Assembly: GCF_028290885.1 (NCBI RefSeq)
Contig: NZ_JAQGIZ010000146.1
Location: forward strand, 1 to 33,099
Direction of reading: 5' to 3'
DNA length: 33,099 nt
DNA from: Phenylobacterium sp.
Lineage (GTDB): Bacteria > Pseudomonadota > Alphaproteobacteria > Caulobacterales > Caulobacteraceae
The notes under the pieces: generated by a model
Told to the model about the DNA's origin: nothing
What the model saw: only the letters and a program-made list of their open reading frames with translations
The model's database searches: none
Part shown: positions 21,760 to 31,348 of the stretch, one piece after another
Numbering within the stretch: position 1 is the stretch's first letter
How the letters are laid out: every line of letters starts with the position of its first letter
Made by a program: the position numbers and the translations under genes

Positions 21760-23189
21760 GGCGCCTGCTCCCCCTCATGCTCGCCGCTTGGGTCTGCGCG
21801 GCCGCCCTCGTCGCCTGCGCCGTGGGCCCGGATTACCGGGTCCCGCCGACTCCGGCGGGCGCGCTGGCGCCCCTGGTGTCGCTGAACCCCGCGGCCGAGA
21901 CCGCCGCCGCGCCGCCCGACGACTGGTGGCGGCTCTACAACGATCCCCTGCTGGACCGCCTGATCGGCGAGGCCTTCGCCGCCAACGCCGACCTCGCCGC
22001 GGCGGAGGCGAACCTTTCGGCCGCCCGCGCGGTGCTGGAGGCCTCCCGCGCCGGCCGCTATCCCACCACCACGATCCAGGCCGGCGCGATTCGTGGCCGT
22101 GACCCCGTCACCGACGAGATCCTGGAGCTCACCGGGCGCCCTGCGACGACCATCTGGAAGTACGACGACCTCCTCGACGTCTCCTACGAGCTCGACCTGT
22201 TCGGACGGGTCCGCCGCTCGATCGAGGCCTCCCGCGCCGACGCCGACGCCGTGGCCGCCGCGCGGGATGGGCTGCAGGTCACCGTCGCCGCCGAGACCGC
22301 CCGCGCCTACGCCCAGGTCTGCACCCTGGGCGAACAGGTGGCCGTTGCGCGCCGCTCTCTCGAGGTCGTCGCCCGCCAGGGGGACATCACCGCCGCGCGC
22401 TACACGGCCGGCGGGAATTCCGAGTTCGACGTGGTCCGCGCCCAGGGCCTGGTCGCCCAGGTGCGCGCCACGATCCCGCCGCTGGAGGGTCAGAGGCGCG
22501 CCGCCCTCTTCCAGCTCGCCGCCCTGCTCGGCCGCACGCCTTCGGCCGCGCCGAGCGAGGTCCAGGCCTGCGTCACGGCCCCGCGGCTGAGCGCCCTGAT
22601 CCCCGTAGGCGACGGCGCGGCGCTCCTGAAGCGCCGCCCGGACGTGCGCCAGGCCGACCGGCGTGTGGCCGCCGCCACTGCGCGCATCGGGATCGCCACC
22701 GCCGACCTCTATCCGAGGATCAGCCTCACCGGATTTTACGGCGGCGTCGCCGCGACCCTGGCGGACCTGACCGGCGAGCGCGGCCTGGCCTGGGGCGTCG
22801 GTCCCTCCATCAGCTGGACATTCCCCAACCAGAGCTTGCCGCGGGCGCGCATCCGGCAGGCCAGGGCGGGCGCGGACGCGGCGCTGGCCGGTTTCGATTC
22901 CACGATCCTCCAGGCGCTGAAGGAGACCGAGCAGGCCCTGGCCGTCTACAGCGCCGAACTCGACCGCCGCCAGGACCTTGCCGAGGCTCAGGACCGCGCA
23001 AGCCGCGCCTTCGACCTCGCCCAGGGCCAGTATGTGGCCGGCGCGCTCAGCCAGCTGGAGCTCCTGACCACCGAGCAGTCGCTGGTGGCCGCCGACTCCG
23101 CCGTAGCCGCATCCGACGCGGCGCTGTCCCAGGACCAGATCGCCGTCTTCAAGGCGCTGGGCGGCGGCTGGCGCACCGCCGCGCGCTGA
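21756..23189 (+). CDS. NodT-type outer-membrane efflux lipoprotein
   Basis: A 477-aa outer-membrane factor. ATG 21756 overlaps the pump's stop. The signal ends in the lipobox LVAC with Cys21, followed by AVGPDYRVP, the hallmark N-terminus of the NodT/OprM group. Two internally related halves each contain a helical hairpin and a strand pair: DDLLDVSYELDLFGRVRRSIEA, then LYPRISLTGFYGGVAA with GPSISWTFP. The third gene of the tripartite operon, it forms the trimeric exit duct. Confidence 0.94.
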   Translation: MRRLLPLMLAAWVCAAALVACAVGPDYRVPPTPAGALAPLVSLNPAAETAAAPPDDWWRLYNDPLLDRLIGEAFAANADLAAAEANLSAARAVLEASRAGRYPTTTIQAGAIRGRDPVTDEILELTGRPATTIWKYDDLLDVSYELDLFGRVRRSIEASRADADAVAAARDGLQVTVAAETARAYAQVCTLGEQVAVARRSLEVVARQGDITAARYTAGGNSEFDVVRAQGLVAQVRATIPPLEGQRRAALFQLAALLGRTPSAAPSEVQACVTAPRLSALIPVGDGAALLKRRPDVRQADRRVAAATARIGIATADLYPRISLTGFYGGVAATLADLTGERGLAWGVGPSISWTFPNQSLPRARIRQARAGADAALAGFDSTILQALKETEQALAVYSAELDRRQDLAEAQDRASRAFDLAQGQYVAGALSQLELLTTEQSLVAADSAVAASDAALSQDQIAVFKALGGGWRTAAR

Positions 23190-23642
23190 CCTCGCCCCCG
23201 GAAAGTAATCACCGCTCCGTCAGGTTGAACCCGCATGACCTGGCGGCGCGCAGAACTTCCGTGCGCCGACGAGATCGTCAGGATCGCACCGCTCGTTGAG
23301 CATATCAGTCTGCCCAAGTCATCGTTCGTCGCAAGCGACTGCTCGAAAAGCACCGCGCTCAGAGAACGGCGCCAATTGGCGGTACAAGTAGTGCGGATTC
23401 CCCGTACAGGCGAAATATTCGGGTGTGTGGCGAGCAATGAGCGCATGTCTTCAAATTTGAGTCCCGCCCAGCTTATTGCTGTGGTAGAGATCCGTTAATC
23501 CAGGGGCGTAGCCTTGGATAGGGAAGTCATTTTAGTTCAGTAAATGATGGTTCTCTGGCGTCGCCTCAACCGGCGGCCGCGATTCCGCGTGGAATAAGTA
23601 TCCTTCAGTACCTGTCTTTCTTTGGAAAAAAAGGAAGTTCAA
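23190..23642. other. Long intergenic region with an uncertain small frame
   Basis: 453 bp between the efflux operon and the beta-propeller gene. An 87-codon frame (ATG 23235 to TAA 23496-23498) is open, but it has weak third-position G/C bias, no clear ribosome binding site and no recognisable domain, so I do not call it a gene. The region after about 23450 is richer in A/T. It contains an inverted repeat TCATTT-N9-AAATGA (23527-23547), which may be part of the promoter region of the downstream gene. Confidence 0.4.
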
Positions 23643-24767
23643 ATGGGCAAGGATCCCAACGCCTCCCGTCGCGCGAAATCTGTGCGCGCGGGCATGATTG
23701 CTGCCGCAATGTTGTCGGCGCCGCTGCTGGTCGGCACGGCCGCCCAGGCCGCTCCGCCGTCGACAGGCACAGGCAGCGTGTCCGTCTTCGCCACCGGGCT
23801 GAACAATCCCCGCGGGCTCAAGTTCGGGCCGGACGGAAACCTGTACGTCGCCGAAGGCGGCGCCGGCGGCGCGAACTCAACCGATGGCCAGTGCCCGCAG
23901 GTCGTGCCCCCCATCGGGCCGTATACTGGCAGCCAGACGGGCGGGCGCATCTCCAAGATTGACGCCCAGGGTGAGCGCACCACCGTTACCGATACGCTCC
24001 CGTCCGACCAGACAAGCGCGGGATCGGGCTCACTCGTCAGCGGAGTCGCCGACGTCGCCTTCATTGGCGACACGCTCTACGCCCTGCTGGCCGGCGCGGG
24101 CTGCTCGCATGGCGTAACGGATGTGCCGAACGGCGTCGTTCGGGTGGACCCGAACGGTACGTGGTCTTTGATCGCAGACCTGAGCGCGTTCCAGCACTCC
24201 CATCCGACGCAGGTTGTGGAACCGGACGACTTCGAGCCCGACGGCACCTGGTACAGCATGGTCGCAGTCCGCGGCGCTCTCTACGCGGTCGAGCCCAATC
24301 ACGGCGAGATCGACAAGATCACCACCGACGGCGCCGTCAGCCGGCTGATCGACGTTTCCGCAACCCAAGGGCATGCGGTCCCGACGGCGCTGGCCTATCA
24401 CGGCAACTTCTACGTCGCGAACCTTGGCGTGTTTCCGCAGCCCATCGGCAGCTCGAAGGTCTGGAAGGTCACGCCGAGCGGTCAGCTCAAGTTGGACACC
24501 AGCGGGTTCGACATGATTCTGGGCCTTGTCTTCGACAATCAGGCCCGGATGTACGTGCTCGAGATGAGCGCCGAGAGCCCGGCGCCGACCCCGTTCACGG
24601 GTCGCGTCACGCGCGTCTCGCCCTCCGGCGGGCGCGAGATCGTTGCGGACGGCCTCATGTTCCCGACGGGAATGACCTACGGGCCTGACGGGAATCTCTA
24701 TGTTTCGAGTTTCGGCTTTGGCACGCCTCCCGGCGCCGGACAGGTGTTGAAGATCGAACTGCACTGA
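23643..24767 (+). CDS. ScyD/ScyE family exported beta-propeller protein
   Basis: A 374-aa protein from ATG 23643, with an AAGGAAG ribosome binding site 6 bp upstream. Residues 1-39 are a long signal peptide (cleavage near AQA-APP). The mature part is a propeller with repeated blades such as FATGLNNPRGLKFGPDGNLYVAE and FPTGMTYGPDGNLYVSS; the repeat at both ends suggests ring closure. The family is named after Nostoc scytonemin-cluster proteins, but most members lie elsewhere and have no known role. No other scytonemin genes are present. It appears monocistronic, with a hairpin after it. Confidence 0.88.
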   Translation: MGKDPNASRRAKSVRAGMIAAAMLSAPLLVGTAAQAAPPSTGTGSVSVFATGLNNPRGLKFGPDGNLYVAEGGAGGANSTDGQCPQVVPPIGPYTGSQTGGRISKIDAQGERTTVTDTLPSDQTSAGSGSLVSGVADVAFIGDTLYALLAGAGCSHGVTDVPNGVVRVDPNGTWSLIADLSAFQHSHPTQVVEPDDFEPDGTWYSMVAVRGALYAVEPNHGEIDKITTDGAVSRLIDVSATQGHAVPTALAYHGNFYVANLGVFPQPIGSSKVWKVTPSGQLKLDTSGFDMILGLVFDNQARMYVLEMSAESPAPTPFTGRVTRVSPSGGREIVADGLMFPTGMTYGPDGNLYVSSFGFGTPPGAGQVLKIELH

Positions 24768-24786
24768 GCGCGCCCTAGTAGCGAGT

Positions 24787-24822
24787 CCGGCCTCTGGCGC
24801 CCGCGCCGGGAGGCCGGCCTTT
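24787..24822. terminator. Hairpin terminator between convergent genes
   Basis: An outer 8-bp stem CCGGCCTC/GAGGCCGG (24787-24794 with 24810-24817) encloses an inner GGCG/CGCC stem and is followed by CCTTT on the plus strand. It sits in the 70-bp gap between the beta-propeller gene and convergent gph, and could stop transcription from both sides. Confidence 0.65.
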
Positions 24823-24837
24823 GCGCTCCGTTTGGAA

Positions 24838-25539
24838 CTATCGCGAACCGGTGCCCAGCAGGCGCGCGACCGCGTCGGGCAGCTGGTCGAAGCGGTCGAT
24901 CAGCATGTCGGGCGCGAGTTCGCTGGCCGGGACCTCGGTGTAGCCGAAGCTGACCAGGATCAGCGGCACATTGGCGGCGCGCGCGGCGCCGGCGTCGGTG
25001 GCGGCGTCGCCGACCATCACCGCGCGGCTCATCGACCCTCCCACCGCGGCGACGGCGGCCTCGATGTGGCGCGGGTCGGGCTTCACGGCGGGCGTGGCGT
25101 CGGCGCCGATCACCGCGTCGAACAGGCGGCTCAGGTCCAGGGCGTCGAGCAGGGTGATCGAGAGCCCGGTCAGCTTGTTGGTGCAGACGCAGAGCTTCGC
25201 GCCCTGGGCCTTCAGGGTCTCCAGCGCCGCGACCGCGCCCGGGAACGGCCGGCTGTCGTCGGCGATGTGGTCCTCGTAGCGGGCGATGAAGCGGTCGAAC
25301 AGCAATGGGACCCGCTCCGGCGCCAGCGGCGCGTCGGCGGCCAGGAAGCCGCGCTCGATAAGCCAGCGCGCGCCGCGGCCGATGAACGGACGGGCATCCT
25401 CGAGCGAGAGCGGCGCGACGCCTTCCTCGGCAAGCAGCCAGTTCAGCGTGCCGACCAGGTCGTGCGCGGTGTCGACCAGGGTGCCGTCGAGGTCGATGGC
25501 GACCACGGCGCCGGCAAGCGTTTCGCCCTCAGCCGCCAT
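24838..25539 (-). CDS. gph: Phosphoglycolate phosphatase-type HAD hydrolase
   Basis: A 233-aa cytoplasmic HAD-superfamily phosphatase. Motif I is DLDGTLVDT (Asp16 nucleophile, Asp18 acid/base), motif II is CVCTNK, and motif III/IV is KPDPRH with MVGDAATDAGAA. A helical cap lies between motifs I and II, as in Gph. The likely reaction is hydrolysis of 2-phosphoglycolate formed during DNA repair, although related enzymes act on other phosphates. ATG 25539 lies inside the end of the upstream peptidase gene (11-bp overlap), so translation is coupled. Confidence 0.85.
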   Translation of the reverse strand: MAAEGETLAGAVVAIDLDGTLVDTAHDLVGTLNWLLAEEGVAPLSLEDARPFIGRGARWLIERGFLAADAPLAPERVPLLFDRFIARYEDHIADDSRPFPGAVAALETLKAQGAKLCVCTNKLTGLSITLLDALDLSRLFDAVIGADATPAVKPDPRHIEAAVAAVGGSMSRAVMVGDAATDAGAARAANVPLILVSFGYTEVPASELAPDMLIDRFDQLPDAVARLLGTGSR

Positions 25540-27799
25540 TGACGATCGCGGTCGCCTTGTCGAGGTTCGCGGCATAGGCCTCAAGCGCCTGGGCGGTGAC
25601 GCCCACGTACTTCTGCGCGTCGTCGAACCGGCGCTCCTCGATGGCCTCGCGCACTCCTGGCAGGGTCTTTGCGCCATAGCCGGTGAAGCGGCCGGGCGCG
25701 TAGACCATGTTCATGTACCAGGGCCGGCCGGGCAGGCCTTCCGGGCGCAGCAGGCTCTGGTCCAGTGGCCGGACGGCGGCGCCGAGCCTGGCCTTCTGGG
25801 GCTTGCTCAGGCCAGCGCCCTTTGCGGCGAGGGCGGTGTCGAAGGCGGCGGAGCTCGCCTTCAGCTTCGCGACGGCGACGTCCAGGGCGGCGAAGTTCGT
25901 GGCTGGCGACTGGCCGAGCGCGGTGGGCGCGGCATGCGGGATGGTCGGGTCGGCGGCCAGGCCATAGGCGTTGGAGGCCAGGAGCTTCTTCTGCGTCGCG
26001 GCCTGGTCGCGGGTGGTCTCGGCGAGCTTTTTCACCTCGTCCAGGTAGCGGCCGACGGTGTCGGCGAAGTCGCCGTAGCGCTGTACCGGCAGGTCGGCGT
26101 CGGCCAGGCGGATGACCATGCGGCCGACCGTCTTCGCCAGCGTCGCGTCGTAGACGAAACCCGGATCGACGAAGCGGCTGTGGTGTTCGTAGTCGTCGTA
26201 GAGGGAGTGATAGACCCCGCCGCTGTCGCCCTCGCCGCCATAGCCGACATTGATCGACGCGAGGCCCAGGTGCTGCAGGAAAGCGGAATAGTCGGAGCCG
26301 GAGCCCAGCGGCGCGATCGGCAGGTCCTTGGCAGGATCTGCTGCGATCTTGCCCGTGGCCCTGGCCTGCTCGTTGGCGCCCGGATCGGCGGCCAGCACTT
26401 CCAGGCGGGCGCGCAGGCGGTCGCGGACCGAGACGCCGGTCTCCGGATCCTTCACGTCGGCCGACACCTGGTTGACGAAGTGCTGGAAGGCGTGGCTGCC
26501 CTCGGCGCCAAAGAAGCCGCGGCCGTTGCCGTCGGAGTTGATGTAGACCAGCGCCTTGGCTTTCAGCTCGTCGGCATGGGTCTCGGCCCATTCGGTGGAG
26601 CCCAGCAGCATCGGCTCCTCGCCGTCCCAGCTAGTGTAGACGATGGTCCGGCCGGGCTTCCATCCGGCCTTGACCAGGCCGCCCAGCGCCTTGGCCTCGG
26701 CGAGCAGGGCAATCTGACCGCTCAGCGGGTCCGACGCCCCCATCACCCAGCCGTCGTGGTGGTTGCCGCGCACGATCCACTCGTTCGGCGCGTCACGGCC
26801 CTTCAGCTCGCCGACGACGTCGTAGAGCGTCTTCGTTGACCAGTCCGACTTCACCGCCAGGCGGACCCGACCGCCGGCCGCGCCGCCGCCGACGTGATAG
26901 GTGATCGGCAGGGACCCGCGCCAGTTGGCCGGGGCCACCGGCCCGTCCAGCGAGGCCAGCAGCACCTGGGCGTCGGCGTAGGAGATCGGCAGGCAGGGGA
27001 TCTTCAGGATGGTCTGGGCCTGGCTGCGGTCGAGCCGCTTGGCGTCCTTGGTCGAACCGACCCCCGGCGTCAGCGGATCGCCGGGATAGAGCGTCATGTC
27101 GGCCACCGAACCGCGCTGGAACCCGTGCGGCGGCCGGGCCGGGCCTTTCGGGTAGACGTCCTCGGTGGCGTAGCCGTCGTCCTTCGGGTCGGAATAGATG
27201 ATCGCGCCGACCGCGCCGTGGTCCTGGGCGAGCTTCGGCTTCAGGCCGCGCCAGCCGCCGCCGTAGCGGGCGATGGCGATCTTGCCCTTCACCGAAATGC
27301 CCATCCGCTCCAGCGCCAGGTAGTCGTCGGGCATGCCGTAGTTGACGTAGACCAGAGGCGCGGTGACGTCGCCGTCGCCCTGAAAGGCCACATAGGCGGG
27401 CAGGGCGTCCTTGGTGTTGGTGGCGGCGTCGCCGGCGACCGGCGGCTCGGTCAGCGTGGCCTTGAACGGCGCGCCGGCGCCGCCCACCAGCTCCAGGCTC
27501 TCGCTGATCGGGGTGGGATAGAGGACGTCGAAGGTCTCGATCCGGGCGTTCCAGCCCCAGGATTTGAGCTGGGCTGCGATCCATTCCGCGTTGGTCTTGT
27601 CGTGGGCCGAACCCACGTGGTTGGGCTCTGCGGCGAGCAGCTTCAGCCAGCCGCCCATCTCCGCCGGATCGATCTGGGCGTCGAACTTGGCTTCGAGGGC
27701 CCTCGAATCCATGGTCGGGGGCGGAGCCGCCCAGGCGGCGCTCACCGCGCCGAGCGCGCAGGCGGAAAGAAGGGCGGCAAGCGTAGTGTGGCGATTCAT
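25529..27799 (-). CDS. Exported M28 metallopeptidase, glutamate carboxypeptidase II-like
   Basis: A 756-aa protein with a signal peptide (1-25). Its domain order matches human GCPII (PSMA): a PA domain inserted at about 130-290, a peptidase domain at about 325-560, and a C-terminal helical dimerisation domain like that of transferrin receptor (about 620-756). Zinc ligands line up: His347 and Asp357 in GNHHDGWVMGASDP, Glu395 with catalytic Glu394 in WDGEEPMLLGSTEW, Asp423 in INSDGNG and His531 in YHSLYDDYEH. It should be an active co-catalytic di-zinc exopeptidase in the periplasm. Substrate unproven. Confidence 0.93.
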   Translation of the reverse strand: MNRHTTLAALLSACALGAVSAAWAAPPPTMDSRALEAKFDAQIDPAEMGGWLKLLAAEPNHVGSAHDKTNAEWIAAQLKSWGWNARIETFDVLYPTPISESLELVGGAGAPFKATLTEPPVAGDAATNTKDALPAYVAFQGDGDVTAPLVYVNYGMPDDYLALERMGISVKGKIAIARYGGGWRGLKPKLAQDHGAVGAIIYSDPKDDGYATEDVYPKGPARPPHGFQRGSVADMTLYPGDPLTPGVGSTKDAKRLDRSQAQTILKIPCLPISYADAQVLLASLDGPVAPANWRGSLPITYHVGGGAAGGRVRLAVKSDWSTKTLYDVVGELKGRDAPNEWIVRGNHHDGWVMGASDPLSGQIALLAEAKALGGLVKAGWKPGRTIVYTSWDGEEPMLLGSTEWAETHADELKAKALVYINSDGNGRGFFGAEGSHAFQHFVNQVSADVKDPETGVSVRDRLRARLEVLAADPGANEQARATGKIAADPAKDLPIAPLGSGSDYSAFLQHLGLASINVGYGGEGDSGGVYHSLYDDYEHHSRFVDPGFVYDATLAKTVGRMVIRLADADLPVQRYGDFADTVGRYLDEVKKLAETTRDQAATQKKLLASNAYGLAADPTIPHAAPTALGQSPATNFAALDVAVAKLKASSAAFDTALAAKGAGLSKPQKARLGAAVRPLDQSLLRPEGLPGRPWYMNMVYAPGRFTGYGAKTLPGVREAIEERRFDDAQKYVGVTAQALEAYAANLDKATAIVNGG

Positions 27800-27906
27800 G
27801 AAGGTTCCCTGGACGCGGCGGGACGCTAGCCGCTTCTCGCCCCCGGCGACAAGGCTTGGTAAGCCTCGCGCAGACATTCGATGACTCGCAACCCGGACCG
27901 CCCAAG

Positions 27907-29268
27907 ATGACAGCCCGCGCCGCCGTAATTCTCGCCGCCGGTCAGGGTACGCGGATGAAATCGCCGCTGCCCAAGGTGCTCCACAAGGTCGGTGGCCGCA
28001 CCTTGCTGGACCGGGTGATCGACACGGTGGAGGCCACCGGCTGCGAGCGGATCGTGGTGGTGGTCGGCGCCGGCGCCTCGGCGGTGCGCGAACTGGTGGT
28101 CCGACGGCTGGGCGAAGGGTCGATCGCCGTGCAGGACCCGCCGCTCGGCACAGGCCACGCGGTGATAGCCGCCCGCGAGGCCCTGGCGGACTTCCAGGGC
28201 GACGTGCTGGTGACCAACGCCGACTGCCCGCTGCTCAGCCCGCACGACCTGGAGCCGCTGTTCGCCCTTCGCCGCGACAAGGTCGCCCTGGCGCTGCTCG
28301 GCTTCGAGCCGCACGATGCGCTGCTCTACGGCCGGCTGATCCGCGGCGCCGACGGCCACGTGCTGCGCATCGTCGAACCGAAGGAGGCCACCGCCGAGGA
28401 GCTGGCGGTCCGCGCCTGCTACGCCGGCATGCTCTGCGCGGAGAAGGGCCAGCTGTTCGGCTGGCTCGACCGCACCAGCAACCAGAACGCCAAAGGCGAG
28501 TACTACCTGACCGAGATCGTCGCGCTGGCCGCCGCCGACGAGGCGCGGGCCATGGCCTCCATCGCCCCGGAGAGCGCGGTGATGGGCTGCGACACCCCCA
28601 TGCAACTCGCCCAGGCCGAGGCGACATTCCAGCAGCGCCGGCGGGCCCACTTCCTGGCCGAGGGCGTGGCCATGCTGGCGCCGGAGACGGTGCACTTCTC
28701 CTGGGACACCCAGGTCGCGCCGGGCGCCGCCATCGAGCAGTTCGTGGTCTTCGCTCCGGGCGTGACCGTCGAAACCGGCGCGGTGATCCGGGCCTTCAGC
28801 CACCTGGAAGGCGCCGTCGTCCGCTCCGGCGCCCTGATCGGCCCCTACGCGCGTCTGCGGCCGGGCGCCGACATCGGCGAGGACGCCCACATCGGCAACT
28901 TCGTCGAGGTCAAGAAGGTCGCGGTCGGCAAGGGGGCCAAGGCCAACCACCTGAGCTACCTGGGCGACGGCACGGTGGGGGCGGGGGCGAACATCGGCGC
29001 CGGGACCATCTTCTGCAACTACGACGGCTTCGACAAATGGGAGACCCATGTGGGCGAGGGGGCGTTCATCGGGTCGAACACGGCGCTGGTGGCGCCGGTG
29101 ACGGTCGGTCCGGGCGCCTACACCGGCTCGGGCTCGGTGATCACCAAGGCGGTCGGCGCCGACGCGCTCGCGCTCGAGCGCTCGAGCCAGGTCGAGAAGC
29201 CCGGCTGGGCGGCGCGCTTCCGCGAGCGGAAACTGGCCGAGCGCGCGGCCAAGAAGGGCAAGGCGTGA
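27907..29268 (+). CDS. glmU: Bifunctional GlcNAc-1-P uridyltransferase / GlcN-1-P acetyltransferase
   Basis: A 453-aa cytoplasmic enzyme that makes UDP-GlcNAc for peptidoglycan and lipopolysaccharide. The N-terminal uridyltransferase domain opens with [20 protein letters not shown] (residues 8-27). The C-terminal left-handed beta-helix contains hexad repeats ([24 protein letters not shown]) and the acetyltransferase segment [10 protein letters not shown] with the catalytic His. The ATG at 27907 fits the family N-terminus; the ribosome binding site is weak. It heads a coupled run with rpiA (stop/start overlap). Confidence 0.97.
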   Translation: MTARAAVILAAGQGTRMKSPLPKVLHKVGGRTLLDRVIDTVEATGCERIVVVVGAGASAVRELVVRRLGEGSIAVQDPPLGTGHAVIAAREALADFQGDVLVTNADCPLLSPHDLEPLFALRRDKVALALLGFEPHDALLYGRLIRGADGHVLRIVEPKEATAEELAVRACYAGMLCAEKGQLFGWLDRTSNQNAKGEYYLTEIVALAAADEARAMASIAPESAVMGCDTPMQLAQAEATFQQRRRAHFLAEGVAMLAPETVHFSWDTQVAPGAAIEQFVVFAPGVTVETGAVIRAFSHLEGAVVRSGALIGPYARLRPGADIGEDAHIGNFVEVKKVAVGKGAKANHLSYLGDGTVGAGANIGAGTIFCNYDGFDKWETHVGEGAFIGSNTALVAPVTVGPGAYTGSGSVITKAVGADALALERSSQVEKPGWAARFRERKLAERAAKKGKA

Positions 29269-29951
29269 GCGAGGCCGAGGCCCAGAAGCGCGCCGCCGGC
29301 GAGGCCGCGGCGGCGCTGGTCGAGGACGGCATGGTCGTAGGGCTGGGCACCGGCTCCACGGCGGTCTGGTTCGTCAGGGCGCTGGCGGCGCGCGGCCTGG
29401 ACCTGACCTGCGTGGCGACCTCGACGGCCACCGCCGACCTTGCGGCGAGCCTTGGCCTGAAGCTCGCCGAACTGGGCGAGACGCGGCCGATCGACCTCAC
29501 CGTCGACGGCGCCGACGAGATCGGGCCCGGCTTGGCCCTGATCAAGGGCGGCGGCGGGGCGCTGTTGCGGGAGAAGCTGGTCTGGGAGGCCTCGCGCCGC
29601 TGCGTGGTGATCGCCGACGCCGCCAAGTGCGTGACCATGCTCGGGAAATTCCCGCTGCCGATCGAGGTGGTGGCCTTCGGGCACCAGACCACGGCGCTGC
29701 GCATCTGCGACGCGCTCAGCGAGTGCGACATCGGAGCGGCGCCGCGGCTTCGCATGAAAGACGGCGAGCCCGTGCGAACCGACGGCGGCAACCTCATCTA
29801 TGACGCAGCTTGCGGGCGGATCGAGGAGCCGGCGGCGCTGGCGTTCGCGCTGAAAAGCGTCACCGGCGTCGTGGACCACGGCCTTTTCCTCGACCTGGCC
29901 GACCAGGCGCTGATCGGCGGCGCTTCCGGCGTGACCACGCTCGAGCCCTAG
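29265..29951 (+). CDS. rpiA: Ribose-5-phosphate isomerase A
   Basis: A 228-aa enzyme interconverting ribose 5-phosphate and ribulose 5-phosphate in the pentose phosphate pathway. Family motifs are visible: GLGTGSTA (phosphate loop), [11 protein letters not shown] with the catalytic Asp/Glu, and [12 protein letters not shown]. The GTG start at 29265 overlaps the glmU stop in GTGA, so the gene is translated by coupling. The length is normal. Confidence 0.96.
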   Translation: MSEAEAQKRAAGEAAAALVEDGMVVGLGTGSTAVWFVRALAARGLDLTCVATSTATADLAASLGLKLAELGETRPIDLTVDGADEIGPGLALIKGGGGALLREKLVWEASRRCVVIADAAKCVTMLGKFPLPIEVVAFGHQTTALRICDALSECDIGAAPRLRMKDGEPVRTDGGNLIYDAACGRIEEPAALAFALKSVTGVVDHGLFLDLADQALIGGASGVTTLEP

Positions 29952-29965
29952 AGAAGGAGGCCGTC

Positions 29966-31348
29966 TTGGCCCAGTACGACTACGACCTCTTTGTGATCGG
30001 CGCGGGCTCGGGCGGCGTGCGCGCGGCCCGCCTCGCGGCGATGTCCGGCGCCAGGGTCGCCGTGGCCGAGGAGGATCGGGTAGGGGGCACCTGCGTGATC
30101 CGCGGCTGCATTCCCAAGAAATTCATGGTCTACGCTTCGGAATTCTCACACCATTTCAAGACCGCGAAGAGCTATGGCTGGACGGTCGAGCGCGCCACCT
30201 TCGACTGGCCGGCCTTCCTGGCCCAGAAGGACACGGAGATCGCCCGGCTTTCCGGCGTCTATGTCCGCAACCTGCACAACGCCGGCGCCGAGCTGGTGCA
30301 CGGCAAGGGCCGGGTGGTCGACGCCCACACCGTCGAGGTCGCCGGCCACGGGACGCGCACCACCGGCAAGATCCTGATCGCCACTGGCGGACGGCCGTGG
30401 CGGCCGAGCGACATCCCCGGCTGCGAGTTCGCGATCACCTCCAACGAGGCCTTCCAGCTGCCGGAGCTGCCGAAACGCATCGTCATCGCCGGCGGCGGCT
30501 ATATCGCCGTCGAGTTCGCCGGCATCTTCAACGGCCTGGGCGTCGACACGACCCTGGTCTACCGCGGCCCCAACCTGCTGCGCGGCTTCGACGACGACGT
30601 GCGCAGCCATGTGGCCGAGGAGCTGGAGAAGCGCGGGATCACGGTCGTGCTCGCCACCCAGCACACCGCCATCGAAAAGACCGCGACAGGGCTCCTCAGC
30701 CGCTTCACCAACGGCCACGACGTCGAGAGCGACACGGTCATGTGGGCGCTCGGCCGCGAGCCCTATGTGGAGGGTCTGGGCCTGGAGGCCGCCGGCGTGA
30801 AGCTGACCGAGAAGGGCGCGGTGGCGGTGGACGACTATTCGCGCACCAACGTCGAGAACATCTGGGCGGTCGGCGACGTCACCGACCGCATCAACCTGAC
30901 GCCGGTGGCGATCCGCGAGGGCCAGGCCTTCGCCGAGACGGAGTTCTACGACCGGCCCACGAAATTCGACCACGAGATGGTGGCCTCCGCAGTCTTCTCG
31001 CAGCCGCCGATCGGCGCGGTGGGCCTGGCCGAGGCCGACGCGCGCCACCAGTATGGCAAGGTGGACATCTACCTCGCACGGCTGCGGCCGATGAAATACG
31101 CCTTCGCCGGCGCCGACGAGCGCGCGCTGATCAAGCTGGTGGTGGACGCCGCCACGGAGAAGGTGGTGGGCTGCCACGTGGTGGGCCCCGATGCGCCGGA
31201 GATGATCCAGATGGCGGCCATCGCCATGAAGATGGGCGTCACCAAGACCCAGTGGGACGCCACCTGCGCGGTCCACCCGACGCTGGCCGAAGAGTTGGTC
31301 ACCCTGCGCGAGAAATACGTGCCCCTGGGCCTGGGCCAGGTGGCATGA
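29966..31348 (+). CDS. gor: Glutathione-disulfide reductase
   Basis: A 460-aa flavoenzyme reducing GSSG with NADPH. The FAD-binding motif is GAGSGG (12-17), the redox disulfide is Cys43-VIRG-Cys48 followed by IPKK, and the second dinucleotide motif is GGGYIAVEFAG. The C-terminal dimer-interface active site is His437 and Glu442 (HPTLAEE). I chose the TTG at 29966 because AAGGAGG (29954-29960) lies 5 bp upstream and the product then begins MAQYDYDLF. It lies 14 bp after rpiA, the usual NADPH-linked company for such a gene. Confidence 0.94.
   Translation: MAQYDYDLFVIGAGSGGVRAARLAAMSGARVAVAEEDRVGGTCVIRGCIPKKFMVYASEFSHHFKTAKSYGWTVERATFDWPAFLAQKDTEIARLSGVYVRNLHNAGAELVHGKGRVVDAHTVEVAGHGTRTTGKILIATGGRPWRPSDIPGCEFAITSNEAFQLPELPKRIVIAGGGYIAVEFAGIFNGLGVDTTLVYRGPNLLRGFDDDVRSHVAEELEKRGITVVLATQHTAIEKTATGLLSRFTNGHDVESDTVMWALGREPYVEGLGLEAAGVKLTEKGAVAVDDYSRTNVENIWAVGDVTDRINLTPVAIREGQAFAETEFYDRPTKFDHEMVASAVFSQPPIGAVGLAEADARHQYGKVDIYLARLRPMKYAFAGADERALIKLVVDAATEKVVGCHVVGPDAPEMIQMAAIAMKMGVTKTQWDATCAVHPTLAEELVTLREKYVPLGLGQVA

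Noticed and set aside
23235-23498. 87-codon frame between the efflux operon and the ScyD-like gene
   Set aside because: Weak codon bias, no ribosome binding site and no recognisable domain; mentioned in the intergenic entry only.
24838-25677. Longer start for the HAD phosphatase at 25677
   Set aside because: The extra 46 residues are Arg/Ser/Pro-rich shadow sequence over the peptidase gene; the ATG at 25539 places DLDGTLVDT at the normal distance from the N-terminus.
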